From positions 1 to 34,912 of the forward strand of contig CAKRRJ010000017.1 of the NCBI GenBank assembly GCA_934394615.1: a stretch of 34,912 bases of DNA, in the 5' to 3' direction. A model generated the notes under the pieces. It was not told the DNA's origin and made no database searches. It was given only the letters and a program-made list of their open reading frames with translations. Shown piece after piece: positions 8,056-17,099 of the stretch (the first letter of the stretch is position 1; the number at the start of each line of letters is the position of its first letter). Made by a program: the position numbers and the translations under genes. Origin of the DNA: an uncultured Lachnospiraceae bacterium (GTDB lineage Bacteria > Bacillota > Clostridia > Lachnospirales > Lachnospiraceae).

Positions 8056-9985
8056 CACTCAGTTCCTCTCTGATAATTTTCAATTTCCGGATAAAATCAA
8101 AGGGCGCTTCGATGGTATCCCCTGTATTATTCACCTCAGCCAGATACTTTTCTTCTGACGCAAACGTGTACATAGGATTCATCTCCGGAGGAAGCTCTGT
8201 ATCGACAGTCAGCTCTTCTCCCATTGCCGCAGAGTCAAAATACAGCTGAAGATGATAAGCCCTGCACCATTCCTTCAGATTTGAGTAGAACGCACTCAGC
8301 GCCGCAATGTGAAGCTTTCTGTCAGAAAACTCCTCCTCCCCGGCGGACTCTCTGCGCCTCAGAACCGATAAGAACGAACTTCCATGCATATAAGATGCAA
8401 TTTCGCTTAAATAGCGGGAAAATAACTGGCCATCCTCTGCCACAGCAGTCGCCGCACTGTTCATAAAACGGTGGAACGCATGAACGGTGAGCTGAAGTTT
8501 CGCCTTTTGGGACAAAAGACACAAAAACTCAGCTCCTGCAAACGCTGCAATTCCGACATCCACAAAACCACATGCTGTCAGAACAGACACGCTCCCTGCG
8601 CGAAGGCCTGCAATCACAGCCGGACTCACCGATAACGCAAATAAGGCAGATACTGCCGCCAGCGCGCCTGCCGCCTGATTCCGCGTAGTTCTTTCTGCCA
8701 ATACCTCCCGGATATTTCTACCCAGCCTTTCCAGTTCCTCCCTGCTGTTTTCCCGAAGTCCCGGAAGTTCCTTTCTCAGCTCAAAAATGTTCCTATATTC
8801 CCGTTCCAGTTTCTCTTCCATATCTTCCAGCTGATATGGATTCAGAGGATACACTTCTTCCTCCTGATATTCCCGGCACTGGCGGATCCGCTGCACGGTC
8901 TGGTTCAGGGCCCGCTCTGCGCAGTTTCCAAGTCCGTCCAGGCCTTTCTCTGCCTGATCTTTCATATCGCGCAGGATTTCCAGATCCACAGCCTGGTTCT
9001 TTGCTGTCAGCCCAAATCTTCCTCGCTCTGAAAAAATCTGATTTCGTTCCGGCAGTTTCAGGACAACCGGCGCTTTCAGCTCGTAATCCGGCAGCGCGGC
9101 ATCCTCCCCGAGCCGCTTCTCCAGCTCTCTCCGTATGCTCTTTTCAATAGACCGGCGTGCGCGCTGAACACGTCCTGCTGCTTCCTGAAAGGATGCCTCC
9201 ATCTTTTTGTGGTCAAATTCCACAGCAATCCGGTAAAGACGGTAGGCCTGAAGCGTGCTCGGATCAATGTCATTGGAAGCCAGGAGCATAACCGTCATCC
9301 AGAGATTGAACAACTCCTCCGTTTTCCGCACATCGCCTTCTCCCGTAATATCAAACACGGTAAAGCGGCATCTGGCCGGATAGCCGTTCCGCCTCCAGAA
9401 ATCCGATGTATCTGCCGTGATCCGGTCTTTCCATACTTCCTCGATATTTTCCCCATGCGTTTCCTGCCGGTCGCGCGGACAGACCAGAATAATCTCACTT
9501 GGAAGCTTTCCATGAAAATGATATTTCTTTTTTAACTCCTCGTAAGCCCTCTGGTCCTCCTCCCGCACATTCGGCATATAGATCATCCTGCTCTGTTTGT
9601 CTTTTTCCTGAACAAGCTGCGGCAAAAAATGCATGGCCGGTGCCGGAACCCCTCCCAGCATCTGTGTCAGTCGTACCAGCGGGATCCGGCTTTCTTTTGT
9701 GACCGGTTCCGGCGAACTGTTCTCGATAAAGTCATAGGGATTCTCCGGTCTGGATGGAAATGCTTTCTGATCTTCCGGCTCATTCATGCACATGATCACC
9801 GCACGCCATTCTTCCTTATCGCTGACAAGATCATAAATTCCGGGAATCACGGTATCCACGGTCGTTCCGGCTTCCATCCACTGGCATATGCCCATCCCGC
9901 CGCTTCGGATGAGCGGCATAAAGATGGGACGAAATGGCTCATAAAATTCCATTGTTCTCTGACTCTGGAACAGAACCGAATACAT
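8042..9985 (-). CDS. Coiled-coil membrane protein of the tubulin-like operon
   Basis: 647 residues, no signal peptide. The N-terminal ~230 residues form a compact cytoplasmic-looking domain (FYEPFRPIFMPLIRSGGMGI near the start). Two charged helical stretches follow (~255-300 and ~385-435), then two hydrophobic segments (~438-462 and ~468-492), then a second soluble domain to the C-terminus. Both ends should therefore lie on the cytoplasmic side. The ATG is preceded by AAGGTGG. It is placed directly after the tubulin-like gene with a 31-bp gap and overlaps the next gene. I do not recognise a named family; a membrane adaptor for the tubulin-like protein is the simplest guess from context. Confidence 0.82.
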   Translation of the reverse strand: MYSVLFQSQRTMEFYEPFRPIFMPLIRSGGMGICQWMEAGTTVDTVIPGIYDLVSDKEEWRAVIMCMNEPEDQKAFPSRPENPYDFIENSSPEPVTKESRIPLVRLTQMLGGVPAPAMHFLPQLVQEKDKQSRMIYMPNVREEDQRAYEELKKKYHFHGKLPSEIILVCPRDRQETHGENIEEVWKDRITADTSDFWRRNGYPARCRFTVFDITGEGDVRKTEELFNLWMTVMLLASNDIDPSTLQAYRLYRIAVEFDHKKMEASFQEAAGRVQRARRSIEKSIRRELEKRLGEDAALPDYELKAPVVLKLPERNQIFSERGRFGLTAKNQAVDLEILRDMKDQAEKGLDGLGNCAERALNQTVQRIRQCREYQEEEVYPLNPYQLEDMEEKLEREYRNIFELRKELPGLRENSREELERLGRNIREVLAERTTRNQAAGALAAVSALFALSVSPAVIAGLRAGSVSVLTACGFVDVGIAAFAGAEFLCLLSQKAKLQLTVHAFHRFMNSAATAVAEDGQLFSRYLSEIASYMHGSSFLSVLRRRESAGEEEFSDRKLHIAALSAFYSNLKEWCRAYHLQLYFDSAAMGEELTVDTELPPEMNPMYTFASEEKYLAEVNNTGDTIEAPFDFIRKLKIIREELSDDTK

Positions 9986-10016
9986 GATTTCACCACCTTC
10001 CCCTTCCCGCGCACGA

Positions 10017-13000
10017 TCACCTGCTCAGTTCCTTTGCCTTTCTGCGCACTTCTTTCGCATCCGTACTCAGGCCAAGCTTCTCAAACGCCTCCGCAATGAT
10101 ACTGCAGGTTCTGCTGAACAGATAATCCTGATAGAGATTCTTTGCATTTTTTGCTTCCATCTCCATATCTGCCAGATAACGGGCAAACTGCTGGCGCAGA
10201 ATCTCTCCCATTGTCTCCGGCAGTTCTTTCGCTGAGCAGAAGCGTGACAGATATTTGCGGATCTCAGAAATCTCAGACTTTAAGATCTGGAGTACCCTGT
10301 CTTCATAGTAAGCCTCGGATTTGGTCGATTTCTTCATCAGGTACGGGATGTCAAAGACACTTCTGACGCAGTTGTCCTCGCCCAGCGGATACTCCTTAAT
10401 CCGGAACTCATCCAGATTTGACATCAGAAGGCCATTCTCAAGAGAAAGATCCATATTGACTTCTTCCGTGGTTCGGTCTTCCGTTTTTTCCAGCACCCGG
10501 TTTACCAGCTCCGGATAAATGGAAAAGGCATCCAATACCTCGTACAGCCGGTCGCATGGTGTGCCATTGGAAACGATCAGCACATCAGAAACATTGCTCA
10601 TATCCAGTTCGTCCACCTGCAGGCGGTAAGCTCTCTGGTCTGCCCCTACATCATACATATTAACATAGTCACACAGCATGCCCCAGAAAAATGCCGCGTA
10701 AATTCTCTGCTCCTGCAGTTCCTGGTTCTTTTCATCCAGATCCGGCATCTTGGTAATGACATGCCACCAGCGGTCAATATGCGGTGTCACTGCCTTGCTC
10801 AGATGTGGCTCCGGATGGATCATCTTAATAAGTTCAAAATATGCTTTATAGTAGACACCTCCGTCGCGGGAAGAGGTCACGGAATACTCCGGCGGCGCAA
10901 ACTTGCTCAAGTCATTGGCACGCAGGCCGTAGAAAGACTGATAGAACAGGATCATGTTCTTGACGATATCATCATCCTCCACGCCTCCCGCATTCTTTAA
11001 TTCTTTTCCGATGATCTCAGAACGCATGGAACTGTCATGCGGATCCAGCTCGGTATTGAAAGCGCAGGCATAGATCGGCTGCTTTTCCTCTCCTAACGGT
11101 TTTTCGATAAACGGGCAGGAAAGCGCGCGGGTAGAGCGGATCACTTTCTTAACATACTGCATAACATCCGCAGAATTGTAAAGTCCGCCTTCATACTTTG
11201 CCTCCTCTTCCAGCGCCTGGATAATATCCATGTCAATATTCGCTCCGTAAACTTCCATCAGGGAGGCACGGAAATATCCCAGAATACCGCTCTCAAAAAT
11301 CTCATCAAAGTAACTGCCATCCTGCGGGCGTTTCTCCAGCATAGCATAACGGCGTACACGGCTGTAAATATCTTCTGCCAGACGGGTATCAATGGAAACT
11401 GCGCCTCCCGCATAGCGGTATTCATCCGCCATGGCATTTAAGCAGACTGCGGAAGCACACACATAACGCGCTGTGGTTCCCTTGGAATGCTCGTATTTTT
11501 TCGCAATGCTGACAATACGGCGATCGATCTGCGCGATCCGGGCATCAAAGGACGCATAAAAACTCTGGAACGCATCACTTAAATTGCGGACATAATCGAT
11601 TGCCTCATTCAGGACTTCTGCCAGAACCGAGTTGACCCGGTATTCATTGGCCTTATTCAGGTATACATTATAGGAATCCCTGATGGTCTGCTGGTCCGGA
11701 CTCAGTTTGTTTCTCAGCTTATTCAGTGCGCTTACCTTTCTGTCGGCCAGGTCCTCCACGGTCTCCACAACGTCTTCCGTCTTCGGATCATCAAAAATCT
11801 GGGCAAAATGTTCAAAATACTGCTCTGCCTCATGCTTTCTGGAATCGATTTTGATCTTGTAGCTCTTTAACAGGTCCTGGGTCTTGTACAGGAAATACCG
11901 CACCGCATTCGGATGGATAAAGCTGCCCTCTGCATTGCGCAGATAAGTCTCCAGGCGATGGGATGCCTTGTCCACGGTCACATTGGCGTTCGGAGCCTTA
12001 AACATGGTATACGCAATAGTCTGGGCCGCGTCCTCGCTGCGCCGCACGATCATGGCACGGTACTTGTCCAGTTCCCGGTATGCCTCCTGGAGCAGCACCC
12101 AGGACTCCTCTCCGCCCTCGATCCGGCTGATGCTGTTTATGGTTATCTGTTTCTGCGCGTCCAGATCCTGCTGGCCCGCAGACTCATCCACCTGGATCTT
12201 TGCAACCAGCGCACGCACATAATCGGACCATTTATCGGACTGTCTTGTAATGCCGTCCGCAGAGAATACGGTACAGGAGTCCACGATTGCACGGGCAAAC
12301 GGATTTTTATCCTTGGCTGATGTCTCTACCGTCGTAATGTAATTCTTGCCCTGATCATCATCCGCAACATTGATTCCCTGCGCACGCATAGCCGCATGGC
12401 TTCTTCTCAGTTCGTTATAAGTATGGTCAAAGGTCATCCACTGGCTGGAAACACATTCCCGCGCCCAGTTTAACGCAATGTAATTCTTTACATCTTCCAC
12501 CGGATAAATAAGCATGGAAGATCCCGCGCCTGCGTAACGGTTTCTGCCCCGCTCCTCGCAGAGGCGGCGGATCGTGTTGTCCTCAGATGAGTTGCTTCGT
12601 TTGTTCATCGGTCCGATGGACTGGGCATAAATGCAGTTTGCGGCATGGTCCAGATACTGGTTAAAGGAGTTCAGCTTGCTTCCCTCCGCATTCTGGGCAT
12701 CAAACAGGAAGCAGAAATCGTACGGGCGTACCTTGTATTCCTCGTAACCAGCAGATGCCGCACGCGGGAACTCCATTTTTACCGAGTCACGGTAACGCGC
12801 AGGAAGCGTGTCATCCCCCTTCATCAGAAAAGCATCCAGCTCACGAAGCGTTGCGTAGGCATTGCTCCTCAGGCTGCTGCGCTCTGCCTGTCCCGGAATA
12901 ACCTCGTCAAAGACTTCCGGCAAGATGAAAAATCCTCTTGTGATATTGGCACTCTGGCGGAAATGGGTTGCCAGATAGTTTTTAATGTACAGCGCCACCG

Positions 13001-13469
13001 GAAGAATCAGGCCGGAACCAGTACCGCCAGCCAGAGAACTTACGATGATCACACGGAGTGCCTGCTCCGACTGACCTTCTTCTACTTTGTAAAGTTCCTG
13101 AATTGCCTCATGGAGCTGTTCCATCTTTCCGGCACGCACTGCTGTGTCAAACGCAAGTCTTGAGATGGCGCGTACCTGTCCGGCACCCTCCGTCAGTGTC
13201 TTGCTGTTTAAGATCGCATTTACCGGGAACCAGGTATCACGGGCATGCGTATCAATATTTAAGTATTCGCCCACTGAGAGCCTGGTTGATGTCTGAATGA
13301 TCTTGATGAACGGATTCGCCCGCTGAATATCTCTCAGCTCGTTGATGTCAGTGTCGAACACCGCAAACCCCAGATGGTCCCTCTGTTCCTCACTGACCAG
13401 TTTGGATACCCTGCATACAATCTTGGATCCTGTGCCTCCCAGGCCAACTAACAATGTCGGAGCAATCAT
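10017..13469 (-). CDS. Large FtsZ/tubulin-like GTPase (Tubulin_2 / FtsZ-like family)
   Basis: 1150 residues. The N-terminus MIAPTLLVGLGGTGSK gives the first glycine-rich nucleotide loop (residues 9-16), and FAVFDTD (~35-41) follows as in tubulin folds. The tubulin/FtsZ signature is at 147-153 as AGGTGSG, preceded by VIIVSSL. The remaining ~900 residues are mainly helical and far exceed the 350-450 of FtsZ or tubulin, so this belongs to the large FtsZ-like class (Pfam Tubulin_2 type) known from conserved neighbourhoods with membrane and vWA proteins and suggested to act in membrane remodelling. It should bind GTP and may polymerise; polymerisation is inferred. GGGAGG seven bases before ATG supports the start. 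It lies 24 bp downstream of the vWA gene in one operon. Confidence 0.93.
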   Translation of the reverse strand: MIAPTLLVGLGGTGSKIVCRVSKLVSEEQRDHLGFAVFDTDINELRDIQRANPFIKIIQTSTRLSVGEYLNIDTHARDTWFPVNAILNSKTLTEGAGQVRAISRLAFDTAVRAGKMEQLHEAIQELYKVEEGQSEQALRVIIVSSLAGGTGSGLILPVALYIKNYLATHFRQSANITRGFFILPEVFDEVIPGQAERSSLRSNAYATLRELDAFLMKGDDTLPARYRDSVKMEFPRAASAGYEEYKVRPYDFCFLFDAQNAEGSKLNSFNQYLDHAANCIYAQSIGPMNKRSNSSEDNTIRRLCEERGRNRYAGAGSSMLIYPVEDVKNYIALNWARECVSSQWMTFDHTYNELRRSHAAMRAQGINVADDDQGKNYITTVETSAKDKNPFARAIVDSCTVFSADGITRQSDKWSDYVRALVAKIQVDESAGQQDLDAQKQITINSISRIEGGEESWVLLQEAYRELDKYRAMIVRRSEDAAQTIAYTMFKAPNANVTVDKASHRLETYLRNAEGSFIHPNAVRYFLYKTQDLLKSYKIKIDSRKHEAEQYFEHFAQIFDDPKTEDVVETVEDLADRKVSALNKLRNKLSPDQQTIRDSYNVYLNKANEYRVNSVLAEVLNEAIDYVRNLSDAFQSFYASFDARIAQIDRRIVSIAKKYEHSKGTTARYVCASAVCLNAMADEYRYAGGAVSIDTRLAEDIYSRVRRYAMLEKRPQDGSYFDEIFESGILGYFRASLMEVYGANIDMDIIQALEEEAKYEGGLYNSADVMQYVKKVIRSTRALSCPFIEKPLGEEKQPIYACAFNTELDPHDSSMRSEIIGKELKNAGGVEDDDIVKNMILFYQSFYGLRANDLSKFAPPEYSVTSSRDGGVYYKAYFELIKMIHPEPHLSKAVTPHIDRWWHVITKMPDLDEKNQELQEQRIYAAFFWGMLCDYVNMYDVGADQRAYRLQVDELDMSNVSDVLIVSNGTPCDRLYEVLDAFSIYPELVNRVLEKTEDRTTEEVNMDLSLENGLLMSNLDEFRIKEYPLGEDNCVRSVFDIPYLMKKSTKSEAYYEDRVLQILKSEISEIRKYLSRFCSAKELPETMGEILRQQFARYLADMEMEAKNAKNLYQDYLFSRTCSIIAEAFEKLGLSTDAKEVRRKAKELSR

Positions 13470-13493
13470 ATTCTTTTCCTCCCGTATCTTTCT

Positions 13494-15608
13494 CTATTTT
13501 TGTGTTGGATAACATGTATACGTCATTTCATCGGTCTTACAGGTGATCATGCCGCCTGTACTGATCCGCATCCGCTTTTTTGTATTTTCCGGAACCGGAA
13601 TCCCATTGAACGTGATGGTTTCTTTTCCCGCGAATGTTTTCGGATTGGTGAGCCACACACCGCCATCCCTGGCAGCGCTGATCTCCGCCGCTGCAGCTCC
13701 GCGCGTTCCAGGCGGAACAAACCGCAAGGTTCCGCGTTCCGCAACATACGGTAAAAGACTGTAGAGCCGTTTCTTTTTAAAGCGTCCCCGCACAGCCGGA
13801 GGCTGGAACAGAGGATTTTCTGATGTACACTCCACATACGGCCGCTTCTGCAGATTTCGCGGCAGTCTCGGTTTCAGTCCCGGAACATACCCCAGAATAA
13901 ATCCAAGGCCAATTCCCCATGTTATATAGGTCCGGATCTTATCCCGGTATCTCTGGAACCAGGTTCGCTGATCTTCCGTTTTCAGAATTCCCTCCACACT
14001 TCCGGACCAGGTAGATGCTCCATTCTTACTCTCATAACGCACAAGAAACGGACAATCCCCATAAAGGCTGCTGTCCGGTTTTCCATTCAGAAGAGATGGA
14101 TAAATTTCATATATGCCGACTGTGCTGCTCTTTTTTACGTCCGGCATCCCAAACAGCTTTCCATCATCCGCAAAAACTGCCTCCGGAATGGTCATCATGT
14201 CCCATTCCTCCGCAGAAGGATTTCTTCCCTCAATGGTTGCTTTTACCAGGACTGGCTGTTCACCCTGAAGTCCGTCTTTTGTAATCTGATATACCGGACT
14301 ATTCTCAATGGAAAGCTCCACCGTTTTATCGGTATAAATGGAATAATCCAGATGCGTGGATACCGTATTGTATTCCAGATAATGGGCAACAACATCGATC
14401 ACCAGGCTTCCCTCTTCCAGCTGGATCCGGTCTCCGGAAGCATAGGTTCTGTCCTGCGTTTCCCCGTTATTCGTTACCACTGCACTGTAGGTCACTTCTC
14501 CAAGCAATGCGGACTGATTTACTTTCTCTGCAGTTCCGGTCTTTACAAGTCCAAACGTCAGTGTATACTCTCCCGCTTTTAAATTGCGCAGATCTGTTAC
14601 TTCCTGCCCGTCTGCATTGGCCAGGTACGCCGCAACCTCCACATTCGGCTTGTAATACACCTCTATGGTATCTGCCCCGGACACATTCAGCCGATAACTT
14701 CCCTGCGGAAAATCGTCTTTAAACGTCAGAAGACATCCCTTTAAATTCCGGTCAACCAGACCATTCTCCTTATTTTCTGCCGCTTTTTCCGAATACTGTA
14801 CCGTTACCGGCGCACCGGAAGCCGCATAGACCGTTCCATCTTCTCCTGTGATATTCTGAATGTCCGCATTTGCTCCCTGGGCAAAAACAACCAGTTCTGC
14901 CATCGGAACATCAAACGAAAGTGTTTTTGCTGAAACATTGACTTCCAGGCGGTCACTGTTGAAGATCCGCGTGCAGATTCCGGTAATCTTCTCCAGGATC
15001 TGTTTGCTTGTCTGGGCCTGTTCAAAATAAATTCCCGCATCTTCATCTTCTGAGATTCCCTGCGCATTCGGTCCCATGCCGAGGAACATCACCCGCACAT
15101 CGGATGCCTTCTGCCTGAAATATCCGTCAATATCCTCGATCCCCTGAAATTCACCATCGGTCAGGACAACCAGCCACTTTTCATCGGTCTGTTCTCCGGC
15201 CAGATCGGCATAGGCTTTCCGCACTGCGTCAAACGGAGTGTTGCCGGCTTTTGTCAGCATTTCATGAACCTTTGCCACATTGGCATTCTGACCATCTGTC
15301 CCGTTCAGTTCCAGGCGCGGTCCGGGCTGCGTACTGCCCTCATAATCGCTCATGGCATAAACATCCAGTGTGTCATTTTCTCCCAGCAGCGCCGCAAATA
15401 CTTCCATGGCATACTTGGCTTGGCACCAGGTATCTACCGCCTGCTCGCCTGTCTCGATCATGCTCCCGGAATCATCGTAAACCACATGGATCACACGCCT
15501 TGGCGGCTCCTCCGCAGCCATCGAAAACATGCCGGTCAGAATGGTCATAAAAGCAGCTGCCAGACACAAAACTGTCGTTTTCCACCTTCGTTTTGCCTGT
15601 CTCTTCAT
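13494..15608 (-). CDS. Membrane-anchored extracytoplasmic vWA-domain protein, first gene of the tubulin-like operon
   Basis: 704 residues. An N-terminal signal peptide (KRQAKRRWK, then a hydrophobic stretch to ~30, cut near SMAAEE) leads into a von Willebrand A domain with a full MIDAS: DDSGSM (45-50), T124 in GNTPFDAV and D151 in VVLTDGEF. Beta-rich Ig-like repeats follow (~220-550). There is one transmembrane helix at ~565-590 (TYITWGIGLGFILGYVPG) and a basic cytoplasmic tail of ~115 residues with a beta-rich end (TFAGKETITFNGIPV). It would bind a metal-dependent ligand outside and signal or anchor inside. The first gene of the operon, its promoter region is shared with the divergent WYL regulators. 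AGGGGG lies 11 bases before ATG. Confidence 0.92.
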   Translation of the reverse strand: MKRQAKRRWKTTVLCLAAAFMTILTGMFSMAAEEPPRRVIHVVYDDSGSMIETGEQAVDTWCQAKYAMEVFAALLGENDTLDVYAMSDYEGSTQPGPRLELNGTDGQNANVAKVHEMLTKAGNTPFDAVRKAYADLAGEQTDEKWLVVLTDGEFQGIEDIDGYFRQKASDVRVMFLGMGPNAQGISEDEDAGIYFEQAQTSKQILEKITGICTRIFNSDRLEVNVSAKTLSFDVPMAELVVFAQGANADIQNITGEDGTVYAASGAPVTVQYSEKAAENKENGLVDRNLKGCLLTFKDDFPQGSYRLNVSGADTIEVYYKPNVEVAAYLANADGQEVTDLRNLKAGEYTLTFGLVKTGTAEKVNQSALLGEVTYSAVVTNNGETQDRTYASGDRIQLEEGSLVIDVVAHYLEYNTVSTHLDYSIYTDKTVELSIENSPVYQITKDGLQGEQPVLVKATIEGRNPSAEEWDMMTIPEAVFADDGKLFGMPDVKKSSTVGIYEIYPSLLNGKPDSSLYGDCPFLVRYESKNGASTWSGSVEGILKTEDQRTWFQRYRDKIRTYITWGIGLGFILGYVPGLKPRLPRNLQKRPYVECTSENPLFQPPAVRGRFKKKRLYSLLPYVAERGTLRFVPPGTRGAAAAEISAARDGGVWLTNPKTFAGKETITFNGIPVPENTKKRMRISTGGMITCKTDEMTYTCYPTQK

Positions 15609-15660
15609 CCTCCATCGTACCCCCTGTTAAATTCAGATAATTTATGACTCATTTGCCTTT

Positions 15661-15690
15661 ATGATAGCACAAATCGACACTTATCGTCTA
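15661..15690 (-). promoter_or_regulatory. Likely promoter of the vWA/tubulin operon
   Basis: Minus strand: -10 TATCAT (15661-15666) with an extended TGC upstream and a weak -35 (TAGACG or AGACGA, 17-18 bp away). It is about 50 bp upstream of the vWA start. Confidence 0.45.
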
Positions 15691-15725
15691 TGCTGTTTTA
15701 CATTAATCGTATCTTTATTATGGCC

Positions 15726-15749
15726 TGTACGTTTCAGTGAATTTGTACA
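15726..15749. promoter_or_regulatory. Palindromic operator candidate between WYL and vWA genes
   Basis: TGTAC (15726-15730) and GTACA (15745-15749) form an inverted repeat. Read on the minus strand, 15749-15733 is TGTACAAATTCACTGAA, matching the promoter motif TGTACAAAAACAGTGAA before the PHP gene at 14 of 17 positions. It lies immediately upstream of the WYL -35 region, a good place for autoregulation. Confidence 0.5.
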
Positions 15750-15777
15750 TGTCATTTTTTCCCATGTCTGCTATAAT
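15749..15777 (+). promoter_or_regulatory. WYL regulator promoter
   Basis: -10 TATAAT at 15772-15777 with TGC directly upstream (extended -10) and a weak -35 around 15749-15754. It is about 40 bp before the chosen WYL start. Confidence 0.6.
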
Positions 15778-15818
15778 CACAGTATCAAAACAAATGAATG
15801 TACGAGAGGGTTTTGCTT

Positions 15819-17099
15819 ATGAAAAAGAAAGATGTTGAGGAAAAACTTGCAGACCTGGTTCAGGCATTTCATGAACAAAACGAATTATCTGTAAAAGAAA
15901 TCCAGGACCTGATCTCCTGCAACCGCCAGAGTGTTTACAACTACATAGACCGTCTGACAGAACGAGGATTCTGCATTCAGCGGAAAACAAAGAACCGTGC
16001 CGTTTATTTCTCGCTCATCCAGGGAAATGCACCTTCTGTGAACGACCATTACATTCGGCTGAGTCCCAAGATCCTGCGCAAATACAGCATCATCCAGCAG
16101 CTGCATCTTGCTCCATATACCCCAAAAACACTGGCCAGCCGCTTTCTGATTTTTCCATCCGGACAGAAACCAGAATTTGATGTGAAAAAAATTCCCATTG
16201 ATATCGCCTATACCTATTTCAATACCCTGGTAAAGGAACTTGAAGCAGAGGATGAGATCCTCATTACTCCAAACGGTTTCTGCCAGCCTACCGGGCGCAC
16301 CATCCCAATCCTGCATCATTTTTCAGACGAAGACCTGTTTCTGCTGCAGGATCAGTTAAACTCGCTTCCGGAAGGCTCCCCTTATCATGGCCAGCTCCAG
16401 TCCATCGCTAAAAAAATGGAAGTCATTGAGACTTCCTACAACCTGGGAGCTTCATCCAATTCCAGCTATCTTACTTATGGACGGAACCATGAAATGCTCA
16501 GCCAGATCGGACAATGGATGAAAAAGATATCCGATACCGGCTGCACGGAAAACCTGATCCGCCTGGAATATACAACCCGCTCGGGAAATCCTTTAACGGT
16601 TCTTTTTGAGACTGGCCTGATCATTTACAGCATCGAAAAAGCAAAACTTTATCTGCTTGGCAAAGAATTTTCTGAGCAGCCACAGCTCACGGCAAACTAT
16701 GATTCCATCATTGATGTAAGCACGATCACACACGCCGAAAATACTTCTTATCCAAATAACAGCTATCATTCCGCTTCTTATCAGCGCGTCTTTTCAGAAA
16801 TGTTCAGTGTCTCTCTGGAAAAACCGATGAAGGTAGTTGTCCGCTTTGACCTGGTAGCAAATGTAAAGCGAAAAGTACTGTATCTGCAGCAGCAGCGCAG
16901 CCAGGCCTCCATAACCATGTACCCGGACGAGAACCAGCTGGAATACACCGACACCATCCGGGGACTTGGAGATTTTGCCAATTATCTCCGCCAGTTTGGA
17001 CGGAGCGCCCATGTAATCGCACCTGTGGAATTAAAAGAAAAAATGCAGTTTTCCGTAAACCGGGCTTTAGCCAGATACGAGGAGGAATCTCATGAATAA
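15819..17099 (+). CDS. WYL-domain transcriptional regulator with N-terminal HTH (first of a pair)
   Basis: About 426 residues from ATG 15819, which has AGAGG nine bases upstream; an in-frame ATG at 15798 has no such site. Residues ~1-65 form a winged helix-turn-helix (LSVKEIQDLISCNRQSVYNY then IDRLTERGFCI). The C-terminal half is WYL-like: LIRLEYTTRSGNPLTVLFET and IIYSIEKAKLYLLGK match the beta-barrel core. A WCX-like end (MKVVVRFDLVANVKRKVLYL then DTIRGLGDFANYLRQFG) follows. WYL regulators often sit beside CRISPR-cas and other defence loci, where they sense nucleotides or nucleic acid. It overlaps the next gene by 8 bp and is divergent from the tubulin operon. Confidence 0.9.
   Translation: MKKKDVEEKLADLVQAFHEQNELSVKEIQDLISCNRQSVYNYIDRLTERGFCIQRKTKNRAVYFSLIQGNAPSVNDHYIRLSPKILRKYSIIQQLHLAPYTPKTLASRFLIFPSGQKPEFDVKKIPIDIAYTYFNTLVKELEAEDEILITPNGFCQPTGRTIPILHHFSDEDLFLLQDQLNSLPEGSPYHGQLQSIAKKMEVIETSYNLGASSNSSYLTYGRNHEMLSQIGQWMKKISDTGCTENLIRLEYTTRSGNPLTVLFETGLIIYSIEKAKLYLLGKEFSEQPQLTANYDSIIDVSTITHAENTSYPNNSYHSASYQRVFSEMFSVSLEKPMKVVVRFDLVANVKRKVLYLQQQRSQASITMYPDENQLEYTDTIRGLGDFANYLRQFGRSAHVIAPVELKEKMQFSVNRALARYEEESHE

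Noticed and set aside
15798..15818. Upstream ATG for the first WYL gene
   Set aside because: No ribosome binding site; ATG 15819 has AGAGG at good distance.
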